DNA from: an uncultured Oscillibacter sp.
GTDB lineage: Bacteria; Bacillota; Clostridia; Oscillospirales; Oscillospiraceae
DNA length: 5,809 bases
Assembly (NCBI GenBank): GCA_910589315.1
Contig: CAJUTB010000063.1
Coordinates: forward strand, 1 to 5,809
Direction: 5' to 3'
Shown: positions 1 through 5,668 of the stretch, piece after piece
Position numbering within the stretch: position 1 is the first letter of the stretch
Layout: each line of letters starts with the position of its first letter
Program-made: the position numbers and the translations under genes
The notes under the pieces: model-generated
The model's database searches: none
The model's input: only the letters and a program-made list of their open reading frames with translations
What the model was told of the DNA's origin: nothing

Positions 1-4
1 ATAT

Positions 5-80
5 CCGGGATTAGCGCAGTTGGTAGCGCGGGTGGTTTGGGACCATCAGGCCGGGAGTTCGAGTCTCCCATCTCGGACCA
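5..80 (+). tRNA. tRNA-Pro (anticodon UGG)
   Basis: Complete 76-nt tRNA including an encoded CCA (78-80). The acceptor stem pairs 5-11 (CCGGGAT) with 70-76 (ATCTCGG), and the discriminator base is A77. The D stem is GCGC/GCGC (14-17 with 26-29). The anticodon stem is 31-35 with 43-47, enclosing loop 36-42 with anticodon TGG at 38-40, which reads proline CCN codons. The T arm contains GTTCGAGTC. The cloverleaf was folded by eye and all arms fit. The promoter lies outside the window because only four bases precede the gene. The base after CCA starts the palindromic tail element at 81. Confidence 0.96.
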
Positions 81-194
81 GCTCAGAAATTCCCCTTACC
101 GCTTCGCTCCCCGCTCCAAAGGAGCGGAGAGCGAAGCGGTAAGGGGAATTTCTTCGCTTTCAGCCGCGATCCGCTCCGCTGGGTTCGCGGCTGA
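81..194 (+). repeat. tRNA-tail palindromic element, copy 1 (after tRNA-Pro)
   Basis: Begins with GCTCAG directly after the tRNA-Pro CCA and contains two hairpins. Hairpin 1 spans 87-151: arms 87-109 and 129-151 are perfectly complementary over 23 bp. After one mismatch (110/128) pairing continues through 111-117 with 121-127, leaving an AAA loop. Hairpin 2 has arms TCAGCCGCGA (160-169) and TCGCGGCTGA (185-194) around a 15-nt loop containing CCGCTCCGCTGGG. The bases between the hairpins read CTTCGCTTT. The start, hairpin order, linker and second loop recur at 3635-3741 and, on the other strand, at 5669-5777. No U-tract follows hairpin 1, so it is not a textbook terminator. Hairpin 2 is followed by TTCCTTTTT and could terminate weakly. 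Function is unknown. Confidence 0.85.
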
Positions 195-249
195 TTCCTT
201 TTTGAATTCGCCTCCGCACTTTTTACATGAATTTCTTTTATTGGGCTAG

Positions 250-283
250 AAAAATACCGCTGCTTGATAGCAGCGGTATTTTT
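250..283. terminator. Bidirectional intrinsic terminator
   Basis: Arms 250-264 and 269-283 form a perfect 15-bp stem with a four-base TGAT loop. Five A's begin the left arm and five T's end the right arm, so either strand gives a GC-rich hairpin followed by a U-run. It lies 28 bp past the stop codon of the minus-strand surface protein and also ends plus-strand transcription from tRNA-Pro through the tail element. Confidence 0.9.
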
Positions 284-311
284 CTTTATACTTCACGTTT
301 CTATTTGCCTT

Positions 312-3269
312 TTAGATGCTGGAAGCATAACGCGTGATCATGGCGGCAGTTGCTGCGCGGGTAGCGTTGGCTTTCGGGTTCAGGTATCCGCCGTTCCCTT
401 GAAGAATGCCGCATTCAACCGCCCATTGCATCGCACGGACCGCATAACTGCTGACATCTGCGGCATCGCTGAAGCGGTCAAGGATGCCGCCTTCAGGACG
501 CCCAGCATCCCGCCAGAGCATGACGGCAAGCTGCTCGCGTGTAATATTCTGCAAGGGGTTGCTTCCGTCGCTTACACCCTCTTCCATGGCCCAGAGCATC
601 CCCTTCTCGTACCAGGGACCGTCGGCTGTGCGGCCGGTGGAAACGTTGTGCATCCGGGCAAGAATGGTCCAGATCATAGCGCGGCTGGTTGCTCGGTAGG
701 GGGCGAATTGCGTCTCGGAAACCCCCTTCATCAAATTGTGTTGCCACATGTATGCAATGCTGCTGTAATACCAATCGGCCGGTTCTACGTCTGTAAAAGA
801 CACCGGCAGGGGATTCAGGGCCGTATCTGCATCTTCGGGCGTCTTGCTGTCCGAAGAATCCTGGGTGGAATCAGACGCAGTAAATACGGTGCGAATCTCC
901 ACCCGCAGGCCGGGCATGGTGAAGCGGAACCGGTTCTCGCCCAGGTCCTCCACGGAAACTTTTCGGTTCCAGGCGTCGACGACCGTCAATTCCGTCAGCT
1001 CATAGCCCGCGTCCGGCTGTACAGTCAAAGTAACCCGGTCTCCCCGCTCGGCATTTCGGACATTAGCCGTGACTTTGCCCCCTGTGGTTTTGAGGACAGT
1101 GACCCCATAAGTGGGTTCCCGGTCCGACGTGGAGTCGTCCCGGTCGGGGGTAGGTTTCGGGTCTGGATTGGGAGCAGCGACGCTTCCTGCTGGAATTACC
1201 ATGCGCAGAGGCTCGGTAGTCAGGCTGGAAGCCGTTGCCCGTCCGTTGGATTGGATGGTCACTTGATAGATATACTCGCCGTCAACCGTCTGTGTAGGCG
1301 GAGTATAGCGGATAGTGGTGATGGTGTAGCGCAGGAAACGGTCAACGGACTCCAAAGCGGCTTGGACAACCCCGGAGAGATACTTCTGCGCGGCGTCGAC
1401 GTCTTGATAGGAAACAGGTGCCGTATGGCCGTCCTTGAGCTTTACCGCCAGATAGCCCTCGCCGATAGACGCGCTTACAACCAGGCTGGACGCACCGTTT
1501 TCATTCCGTTCGTTGACGCATTCATATTCACCGTAATCGTTGCTGACAAAATCATGTCCCTTGGCGGGGATTGTTTTGGTCAGGACATTGCCGCATCTTG
1601 TGCAGACGGAGGTCTGTTCTCCCGCGTCGGTACAGGTGGCGGGTTTCGTCACCGGCTGAGCCGCGTAGTTGTGGCCCAGGGCGGCTATGCTTTGGGTCTG
1701 GGTATGGCCGCAGACAGTGCAGGTGTATGTCCGTATGCCGGAGGCCGTACAGGAGGCTGGTTTTGTGACGGCGCCGCCGTCCCAGGAATGGGTATGTCCG
1801 GGGCCGGGATCGGGGGTTGGGTCCGGATTCGGGCCGGGATCGGGGTCTGGATTGGGATTAGGTTCCGGGTCCGGAATGATGCTGTTGTAATGGATGGTTT
1901 TTGTCTGTAGTATAGAATTGCTGTCTCCCAGTTTCGTTATGGCATTCCATTGATCTTCACTGCCGCCATAATAGATATCCGTAACGCCGCAGGCTGAAAA
2001 TGCAGCGATGTCAATTAGCTCTACACTGTCTGGAATTGTGACCGACTTCAATTGCGTGCAGGAAGCAAAGGCTCCATTCCCGATGCTTGTTGCGCCTTTT
2101 GGAATCGTTACCGCCGAAAGCCCCCCGCAGTTTGTGAACATTCCCTCGCCGATACGGTCTATTTGAGCGGGAAGGGTTACATTGGCCAACCGATAGCATC
2201 TTGAAAACAGGTTATCTCCGATCTCCACCTGCTTACTGCCGGGAGTAAATACTGCCTCTGTCAGCTCCTGGCAGTCCATAAACGCTGCCGCTCTTACAGA
2301 TTCAATGCTCGCCGGCAGAGCGATAGATTTCAGTTTCCCGCAGCCGGAAAAGGCATTTTCGCCAATGGCTTTCACGCCTTCGGCAATGGTGAGGGATAAA
2401 AGATTCGGGGAGTTTTGGAAAGAGCGGTCGCCAATTTCTGCCACGCTGGCGGGAATTTCTGCGCTGAGGGCTTTGCAGCCCCGAAAAGCGTCGGCCCCCA
2501 CTTTTGTCACGCCGTTTTGGATGACAATTTTCTGAATGGCGTCTAAGTATTGGTTCCATGGCTGATCGGAGGAAAAGTCCGGCATATCTCCCGTGCCGGA
2601 GATGGTAAGCGTCCCCGATTTAGCCAGCGTCCAGGTAAGATTTGAACCAGATATCGTACCGCTGCCGATTGGCTGATTGGCAGAAGGGTCATCCGGCGGG
2701 ACATAGTTTTCCGGGTAGCGGGTAAGAAGATAATCTGCGGCTTCCACTTCGTCTTTTGTTAACGAACGGCCCCAAGAAACCTTACCGTTAAGGTTTCCTT
2801 CGGCAACCGTTACGCCCACATCAGACATCTGAAGGACAATAACAGAATGGGCGTTATTATTTACCCGCAGGATATCGCCTACTTTTACATCCGAAAGCTG
2901 AACCGGAGCGCACATTCTTGCAGGCAGACTGCCGAACGCCGCATCGCTAAGCTCATAAGCGAAGGCGACGCAACCCGAACCGATATTCGCGCCGTTCGCA
3001 AGATTACCGCTCCATTTGTAATTGGGATGAGTTTCGTCGGTCCAAGTGGTTCCTTCTGTGTACCCATCCTTTGTTTTATAAGCGATTAACGTCGCGTAAA
3101 CTTCCTGTGGGGTAGGGACAAGCTCAGCTGCATAAGGGACCGTTGCGGCAGGAGTGTCCGCCGTGGATACATATGCTTGGGGCGGGGCGTCCTGCCAGGC
3201 GTGAGCGGTTGGCAGGGTTGGCAGACAGAAACACAGTGCGAAAGCAAACGAAAGAATTCGCTGTTTCAA
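312..3269 (-). CDS. SLH-anchored BspA-type leucine-rich-repeat surface protein with N-terminal Cys/His hydrolase-like domain
   Basis: A 985-residue secreted protein, probably displayed on the cell wall. The start is TTG, fixed by a GAGGAGG ribosome site 8 nt upstream and by a signal peptide starting at residue 1 (K-Q-R, a hydrophobic core, probable cleavage after AHA near residue 24). Residues about 50-190 resemble an NlpC/P60- or CHAP-like fold, with SGCVAFAY (Cys100), AHSVIVL (His141) and AEGNLNG (Glu157/Asn159) as candidate active-site residues. Residues about 205-455 carry BspA-type (LRR_5) repeats of the form IGxxAFxxCxxLxxVxIP. A Pro-Asp/Asn linker (about 466-490) leads to two zinc-ribbon-like CxxC repeats (Cys507/517/520 and Cys546/556/559) with GH motifs. 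An uncharacterised segment (about 595-700) and a beta-rich repeat resembling bacterial surface repeat domains (about 720-797) follow. Three SLH domains (about 823-985) should bind the secondary cell-wall polymer. It is transcribed alone. SLH and LRR calls are firm; hydrolase activity is inferred, and adhesion is an alternative main role. Confidence 0.95.
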   Translation of the reverse strand: MKQRILSFAFALCFCLPTLPTAHAWQDAPPQAYVSTADTPAATVPYAAELVPTPQEVYATLIAYKTKDGYTEGTTWTDETHPNYKWSGNLANGANIGSGCVAFAYELSDAAFGSLPARMCAPVQLSDVKVGDILRVNNNAHSVIVLQMSDVGVTVAEGNLNGKVSWGRSLTKDEVEAADYLLTRYPENYVPPDDPSANQPIGSGTISGSNLTWTLAKSGTLTISGTGDMPDFSSDQPWNQYLDAIQKIVIQNGVTKVGADAFRGCKALSAEIPASVAEIGDRSFQNSPNLLSLTIAEGVKAIGENAFSGCGKLKSIALPASIESVRAAAFMDCQELTEAVFTPGSKQVEIGDNLFSRCYRLANVTLPAQIDRIGEGMFTNCGGLSAVTIPKGATSIGNGAFASCTQLKSVTIPDSVELIDIAAFSACGVTDIYYGGSEDQWNAITKLGDSNSILQTKTIHYNSIIPDPEPNPNPDPDPGPNPDPTPDPGPGHTHSWDGGAVTKPASCTASGIRTYTCTVCGHTQTQSIAALGHNYAAQPVTKPATCTDAGEQTSVCTRCGNVLTKTIPAKGHDFVSNDYGEYECVNERNENGASSLVVSASIGEGYLAVKLKDGHTAPVSYQDVDAAQKYLSGVVQAALESVDRFLRYTITTIRYTPPTQTVDGEYIYQVTIQSNGRATASSLTTEPLRMVIPAGSVAAPNPDPKPTPDRDDSTSDREPTYGVTVLKTTGGKVTANVRNAERGDRVTLTVQPDAGYELTELTVVDAWNRKVSVEDLGENRFRFTMPGLRVEIRTVFTASDSTQDSSDSKTPEDADTALNPLPVSFTDVEPADWYYSSIAYMWQHNLMKGVSETQFAPYRATSRAMIWTILARMHNVSTGRTADGPWYEKGMLWAMEEGVSDGSNPLQNITREQLAVMLWRDAGRPEGGILDRFSDAADVSSYAVRAMQWAVECGILQGNGGYLNPKANATRAATAAMITRYASSI
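1797..1874 (-). repeat. Low-complexity Pro-Asp/Asn linker repeat within the surface protein
   Basis: Short tandem units encode alternating proline with Asp, Asn, Gly, Glu or Thr at residues about 466-491. The DNA has an approximate 6-bp period built from GGG/TCCGG variants. Such linkers usually act as extended, wall-spanning spacers between domains. Copy number may vary through replication slippage. Confidence 0.75.
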
Positions 3270-3277
3270 TTCTGAAA

Positions 3278-3284
3278 CCTCCTC
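3278..3284 (-). promoter_or_regulatory. Ribosome-binding site deciding the TTG start
   Basis: On the minus strand this reads GAGGAGG, an extended Shine-Dalgarno match, followed by 8 nt and then TTG (3269-3267). No ATG or GTG has comparable spacing, and the signal peptide begins here. This supports TTG initiation. Confidence 0.88.
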
Positions 3285-3345
3285 ATAGATTTTATCCTGG
3301 AAAAGAACATTTTATGGGAAAAAATCACCATAAATTTACTTTGCA

Positions 3346-3374
3346 AGTATATCATCTGCTGATTTTTTTGTCAA
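3346..3374 (-). promoter_or_regulatory. Sigma-A promoter of the surface-protein gene
   Basis: On the minus strand a perfect -35 TTGACA (3374-3369) is separated by 17 bp from -10 TATACT (3351-3346). Transcription should start near 3340, giving a 5' UTR of about 70 nt. That UTR contains a small inverted repeat (TTTATGG/CCATAAA, 3311-3317 with 3328-3334). The near-consensus match suggests strong expression. Confidence 0.85.
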
Positions 3375-3393
3375 CCTGGCCAATCGGGAAAGG

Positions 3394-3470
3394 GTTTGGA
3401 ACAAGGGGATTTCCCGGGAAATGTTCCAGGCAAACGCAGCGGCTGGCTCGAGGGGGGGCCGCTGCTGGAA
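3394..3470. promoter_or_regulatory. Palindrome cluster in the divergent intergenic region
   Basis: Three nested symmetries lie between the surface-protein promoter (minus) and the tRNA-Leu promoter (plus). ATTTCCCGGGAAAT (3409-3422) is a perfect 14-bp palindrome. GTTTGGAACA (3394-3403) pairs with TGTTCCA-ggc-AAAC (3422-3435) with a 3-nt bulge. GCAGCGGC (3436-3443) pairs with GCCGCTGC (3458-3465), extended by TTCCA (3425-3429) and TGGAA (3466-3470). The 14-bp palindrome is a plausible dimeric-regulator site upstream of the surface-protein -35. It is also possible that the stretch is a decayed structured element. No coding gene was seen in 3285-3547. Confidence 0.45.
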
Positions 3471-3508
3471 TCGCTCTGGTAATTTTCAAGGAAAAATGAA
3501 AAAGACTC

Positions 3509-3537
3509 TTGAAATTAGGAACAGCGTGTAGTATAAT
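3509..3537 (+). promoter_or_regulatory. Sigma-A promoter of tRNA-Leu
   Basis: TTGAAA (3509-3514), a 17-bp spacer, and a perfect TATAAT (3532-3537). Initiation is expected around 3544, only a few bases before the mature tRNA 5' end at 3548. An A/T-rich stretch just upstream (about 3481-3503) may act as an UP element. Confidence 0.88.
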
Positions 3538-3547
3538 AAAAAAAGAT

Positions 3548-3634
3548 GCCGGTGTGATGGAATTGGTAGACGTAGCGGATTCAAAATCCGCCGGTGGCGA
3601 CACCGTGTGGGTTCGAGTCCCACCACCGGCACCA
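3548..3634 (+). tRNA. tRNA-Leu (anticodon CAA)
   Basis: An 87-nt class II tRNA with encoded CCA (3632-3634) and discriminator A3631. The acceptor stem GCCGGTG (3548-3554) pairs with CACCGGC (3624-3630). The anticodon stem GCGGA/TCCGC encloses loop TTCAAAA with anticodon CAA at 3582-3584, reading UUG. The long variable arm CGGTGGCGACACCG is diagnostic of leucine tRNAs in this context. The T arm contains GGGTTCGAGTCCC. A tail element begins at the next base. Confidence 0.96.
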
Positions 3635-3741
3635 GCTCAGAAATCCCCATCACCGCTCCGTTTCCGCCTCCGGCGAAAACTGCGCTATGATGGGGATTTC
3701 TTCGCTTTCCGTCCGCAAACGCTTCGCTGGTTTGCGGGCGG
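3635..3741 (+). repeat. tRNA-tail palindromic element, copy 2 (after tRNA-Leu)
   Basis: Starts with GCTCAG flush with the tRNA-Leu CCA. Hairpin 1 has arms AAATCCCCATCA (3641-3652) and TGATGGGGATTT (3688-3699). Between them is an imperfectly pairing interior (CGTTTCCGCC against GGCGAAAAC) that is shared with copy 3 but not copy 1. The linker CTTCGCTTT is followed by hairpin 2, with arms 3709-3720 (CCGTCCGCAAAC) and 3730-3741 (GTTTGCGGGCGG), 12 bp with one G-T pair, around loop GCTTCGCTG. Stem sequences differ from copies 1 and 3 but remain complementary. No U-tract follows either hairpin, so it is not a canonical terminator. Confidence 0.85.
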
Positions 3742-3885
3742 AGAAAGACGGGAGTACGGGGTTTTTATCGAACGCGAAGCAATCTGCCGGGAGCTGCGGG
3801 CTTCAGGCGGATTATTTCTATGTGTATGGTGGATGAGATTCTGCTTTCAGGAAGTCCTAGAATGATGGGCCGGGGATTTGACTCA

Positions 3886-3914
3886 TTGAAATTGTTGGGT
3901 GCGGTTGTTAAAAT
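3886..3914 (+). promoter_or_regulatory. Candidate distal promoter upstream of iclR
   Basis: TTGAAA (3886-3891), a 17-bp spacer and TAAAAT (3909-3914). If used, it would add a leader of about 150 nt that includes the proximal promoter and the hairpin at 4022-4055. It could instead drive a short RNA ending at that hairpin. Confidence 0.4.
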
Positions 3915-3984
3915 AGAACGGCAAAGACCCTGCGTTGAGACAGAAAGCGGGAGCGGGATTTTTTGGAATTTTTGTCCGTGTGAA

Positions 3985-4013
3985 TTGAAAGTCCTCGAAA
4001 TTTATGATACACT
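3985..4013 (+). promoter_or_regulatory. Candidate proximal promoter of iclR
   Basis: TTGAAA (3985-3990), a 17-bp spacer and TACACT (4008-4013). The start point would be near 4020, giving a 5' UTR of about 55 nt that begins at the foot of the following hairpin. Confidence 0.55.
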
Positions 4014-4021
4014 GAAAAAAC

Positions 4022-4060
4022 AATTGCCCCAGCCCCGTCACGGGCCGAGGCAATTTCTTG
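4022..4060 (+). promoter_or_regulatory. Hairpin just ahead of the iclR ribosome site
   Basis: AATTGCC (4022-4028) pairs with GGCAATT (4049-4055). An inner stem, CCCG (4034-4037) with CGGG (4041-4044), closes on TCA. TTTCTT follows, and the AAGAAGG ribosome site begins only a few bases later. It resembles a weak intrinsic terminator or attenuator. It could stop read-through from tRNA-Leu, protect the 5' end of the iclR mRNA, or modulate translation. Confidence 0.5.
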
Positions 4061-4074
4061 TAAGAAGGTGCGAA

Positions 4075-4824
4075 ATGGCCAATCATCAGTTTGCTACGAC
4101 GCTTTTGAAAGCGTTTGATGTGTTAGACTGCTTCCATACCAGTACGGAGGAATTAGGCATCTCGGATATTGCTGCTCAGGTCGGCCTTCCGGTTAGCTCC
4201 GTTCACCGCCTGATCCAGAGCCTGGAATTTGAAGGGCTCCTTTTTCAAAACCAGGAAAACAAAAAGTATTATCTGGGCACAAAGTTTTTTACTTACGCGG
4301 AAAAAGGCGGCCGCTACCAGCAATATCAGAAGCTGGCGGTGAAATATGTGGATGAGCTGGCGGACCTCACCAGCGAGACCGTCAACCTTGCAATTTCCAG
4401 CGGCGACCGGATTTTTAACATCTATAAAAAGGACAGCCCGTTTATTATCCGTCCAAATTTTGCCCTGAACGCCTCCTATCCGGCCCATTGCACCGGAACC
4501 GGACGGATTTTTCTCAGTCAGATGTCGGATGCATCCATCCGCTGGGTTTATGAGAACAACGCCGGAGAAATCCAGCAGTCCTTGCCGGAGTTTCTGGATA
4601 TGCTCCATGAAGTTCGGAAAAACGGGTGTGCCCTGGACAATGAAGAATTCAATCCCGGTTTACGGTGCGTAGCCGCGCCGGTGCGGGCGGCTGGCGGGAC
4701 GGTGGTGTTTGCCGTGAGCATTTCGGCCCCGGCGACGCGCATGACAGATGCAGTCTATGAAAAAAACCGGGAACTGGTGGTAAAATATGCGGCTCAGATT
4801 TCCGCAGAGCTGCAAGCCCTTTGA
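4075..4824 (+). CDS. IclR-family transcriptional regulator
   Basis: A 249-residue DNA-binding regulator of the usual IclR length. Residues about 6-65 form the N-terminal winged helix-turn-helix (LGISDIAAQVGLPVSSVHRL is the helix-turn-helix core). A linker helix leads to the C-terminal effector-binding domain (about 75-247). That domain shows the family landmarks AHCTGTGRIFL (137-147), GCALDNEEFNPGLRCVAAPV (184-203) and the closing FAVSISAP segment. ATG at 4075 was chosen because an AAGAAGG ribosome site lies 6 nt upstream and MANHQFATTLLKAFDVLDCF is a typical IclR N-terminus. The frame is open further upstream but without a ribosome site. IclR proteins bind small metabolites and often repress themselves and a neighbouring pathway. 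No metabolic operon is adjacent here, so effector and targets are unknown. The nearest candidate is the downstream flavodoxin gene, which has its own transcription unit. Confidence 0.95.
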   Translation: MANHQFATTLLKAFDVLDCFHTSTEELGISDIAAQVGLPVSSVHRLIQSLEFEGLLFQNQENKKYYLGTKFFTYAEKGGRYQQYQKLAVKYVDELADLTSETVNLAISSGDRIFNIYKKDSPFIIRPNFALNASYPAHCTGTGRIFLSQMSDASIRWVYENNAGEIQQSLPEFLDMLHEVRKNGCALDNEEFNPGLRCVAAPVRAAGGTVVFAVSISAPATRMTDAVYEKNRELVVKYAAQISAELQAL

Positions 4825-4843
4825 CCGGCACAGAATAGAGCAG

Positions 4844-4888
4844 AAAAAGGCCGCACAAAAGAGCTTACCTTTTGCGCGGGCTTTTTGT
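4844..4888 (+). terminator. Intrinsic terminator after iclR
   Basis: Arms 4844-4861 and 4869-4886 pair over 18 positions with two mismatches around a 7-nt loop. The right arm ends in TTTTT. The hairpin lies 19 bp past the iclR stop codon and separates it from the flavodoxin gene. Confidence 0.85.
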
Positions 4889-4983
4889 CTGGAAAACGAG
4901 AAGAATTGCCGGTTTTGTTTTCAATATATGGGTAGTATTTCAAACCGCTCTGTGCTAGGATAAAGGCGAGGAGGGAAACGGTT

Positions 4984-5445
4984 ATGAAAACGATTCTCAT
5001 TTATTACTCCAAGCACCATGGAAACACACGGAAATTAGCGGAGGCGATTGCGGCTGCTGAAGACGTTACGCTGCTGGACGCCTCCAGCAGCGCGGAAGCG
5101 GATCTTTTGGGCTATGATCAAATCGGCTTTGCATCGGGTATCTATTACGCCAAGTTTCATGACAGCGTATTGCGCTTTGCAGAAAACAACCTTCCGTTTC
5201 ACAAGGATGTATTTCTGGTATACACCTGCGGCAATCATCGAAAGAGCTACGCAACGGCCATCCGGCGGATTGCGGAGGCCAAGCAGGCGCGTCTGCTTGG
5301 CGTCTTCCATACGCCCGGCTACGACACCTTCGGGCCGTTCAGGCTGATCGGCGGGATTGCCAAAGGGCGGCCGAACGAGGCGGACTGCGCCGCGGCGGTG
5401 CAGTTCTACCGCGGCCTGGCCAGCGGTCCGAAGGCCGTAGAGTAA
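4984..5445 (+). CDS. Flavodoxin-domain protein (FMN-binding electron carrier or reductase)
   Basis: A 153-residue, probably cytoplasmic, single-domain flavodoxin-like protein. It opens with beta-strand TILIYYS and the FMN-phosphate loop SKHHGNTRKLA (residues 9-19; compare the family T/S-x-x-G-N-T). A second flavin loop is SGIYYAKFHD (51-60) and a third is TCGNHRKSY (81-89). The C-terminal stretch has GYDTFGPFRLIGGIAKGRPNE (about 112-132), a signature I associate with clostridial flavodoxin-family proteins. Length matches classical flavodoxins. The start is supported by AGGAGGG (4969-4975) 8 nt upstream. The promoter is not obvious: TAGTAT near 4933 lacks a good -35, which would fit an activator-dependent unit. 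The partner is unknown. A menaquinone-dependent protoporphyrinogen oxidase (HemG-like) role is a less likely alternative. It lies downstream of iclR but beyond a terminator. Confidence 0.92.
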   Translation: MKTILIYYSKHHGNTRKLAEAIAAAEDVTLLDASSSAEADLLGYDQIGFASGIYYAKFHDSVLRFAENNLPFHKDVFLVYTCGNHRKSYATAIRRIAEAKQARLLGVFHTPGYDTFGPFRLIGGIAKGRPNEADCAAAVQFYRGLASGPKAVE

Positions 5446-5461
5446 AACCCGCATAAAACAA

Positions 5462-5495
5462 AAAATCCTGCGGCAAGATGCCGCAGGATTTTCTT
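5462..5495. terminator. Bidirectional terminator between the flavodoxin gene and tRNA-Cys
   Basis: AAAATCCTGCGGCA (5462-5475) pairs perfectly with TGCCGCAGGATTTT (5479-5492) around an AGA loop. T's follow on the plus strand, and the run of A's at 5458-5465 gives a U-run on the minus strand. It ends the flavodoxin transcript and the convergent tRNA-Cys transcript. tRNA-Cys therefore has an ordinary terminator where the other tRNAs have tail elements. Confidence 0.9.
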
Positions 5496-5570
5496 TGGAG
5501 GTGACACCCGGATTTGAACCGGGGAATCAGGGTTTTGCAGACCCTTGCCTTACCACTTGGCTATGTCACC
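5496..5570 (-). tRNA. tRNA-Cys (anticodon GCA)
   Basis: A 75-nt tRNA on the minus strand with encoded CCA (5498-5496) and discriminator U, normal for bacterial tRNA-Cys. The acceptor stem is GGTGACA/TGTCACC. The anticodon stem AGGGT/ACCCT encloses CTGCAAA, with anticodon GCA at 5538-5536. The T arm is CCGGTTCAAATCCGG. Confidence 0.96.
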
Positions 5571-5584
5571 GCAACTACGTTCTT

Positions 5585-5613
5585 ATTATATGCGAACTCT
5601 GCGAAAAAGTCCA
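5585..5613 (-). promoter_or_regulatory. Promoter of tRNA-Cys
   Basis: On the minus strand a perfect TATAAT (5590-5585) sits 17 bp downstream of TGGACT (5613-5608), which matches TTGACA at four of six positions. Initiation near 5578 lies just ahead of the mature 5' end at 5570. The A/T-rich block at 5616-5651 would sit in UP-element position. Confidence 0.75.
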
Positions 5614-5619
5614 CCCTTT

Positions 5620-5651
5620 TTTGAAAAAATTTTCAGAAAAATTTTTTCAAA
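5620..5651. repeat. AT-only inverted repeat upstream of tRNA-Cys promoter
   Basis: TTTGAAAAAATTTT (5620-5633) and AAAATTTTTTCAAA (5638-5651) are perfectly complementary over 14 bp around CAGA. It lies between the tail element of tRNA-Gly and the tRNA-Cys promoter. It may be an UP element with phased A-tracts, or help end tRNA-Gly transcription, although no U-run follows on the minus strand. Confidence 0.7.
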
Positions 5652-5668
5652 CTCTTGCGTTCTCCCCC

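Larger units (their letters stand above)
3742..4074. other. Non-coding stretch and iclR leader
   Basis: About 330 bp between the tail element and the regulator start. I see no convincing gene. The regulator's reading frame stays open back to 3820, but no ribosome site precedes that point and the added 85 residues look unlike an IclR N-terminus. The segment 3742-3885 shows nothing I can name. From 3886 onward it holds two candidate promoters and a hairpin, listed separately. Confidence 0.6.

Noticed and set aside
81..151. Hairpin 1 of the tail element as a simple intrinsic terminator of tRNA-Pro
   Set aside because: No U-run follows (the next bases are CTTCGC), a separate strong terminator exists at 250-283, and copies 2 and 3 also lack U-runs.
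81..194. CRISPR array or integrase attachment-site duplication
   Set aside because: There are no regularly spaced direct repeats, no cas genes, no integrase gene and no duplicated tRNA 3' fragment at the far end of the element. Only the tRNA-flush boundary resembles an attachment site.
37..249. Small open frame running from tRNA-Pro through the tail element
   Set aside because: It starts inside the tRNA and has no ribosome site. A similar peptide (GISSLS and QLRN motifs) appears at 3594-3836 only because both read through a tRNA T arm and the shared element. This is a repeat shadow, likely to be mis-annotated as a hypothetical protein.
264..1910. Long plus-strand open frame of 548 codons
   Set aside because: It lies antisense within the surface-protein gene, whose domains, signal peptide, RBS and promoter are clear. 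The antisense frame shows no recognisable domain or ribosome site and reflects GC-rich codon bias.
3820..4074. N-terminal extension of the IclR frame
   Set aside because: There is no Shine-Dalgarno sequence at 3820, the composition is unlike IclR, and a promoter-like pair plus a hairpin lie inside it. ATG at 4075 has proper spacing and a family-typical N-terminus.
4900..4983. Promoter for the flavodoxin gene (TTGCCG/TAGTAT or TTTCAA/TAAAGG)
   Set aside because: Spacing of the first pair is 21 bp, and the second pair matches consensus at only half the positions. Neither is convincing enough to list as a feature.
5035..5454. Minus-strand open frame opposite the flavodoxin gene
   Set aside because: Its sequence is arginine-rich and featureless, with no ribosome site. 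The plus-strand frame has three flavin-loop motifs and a strong RBS.
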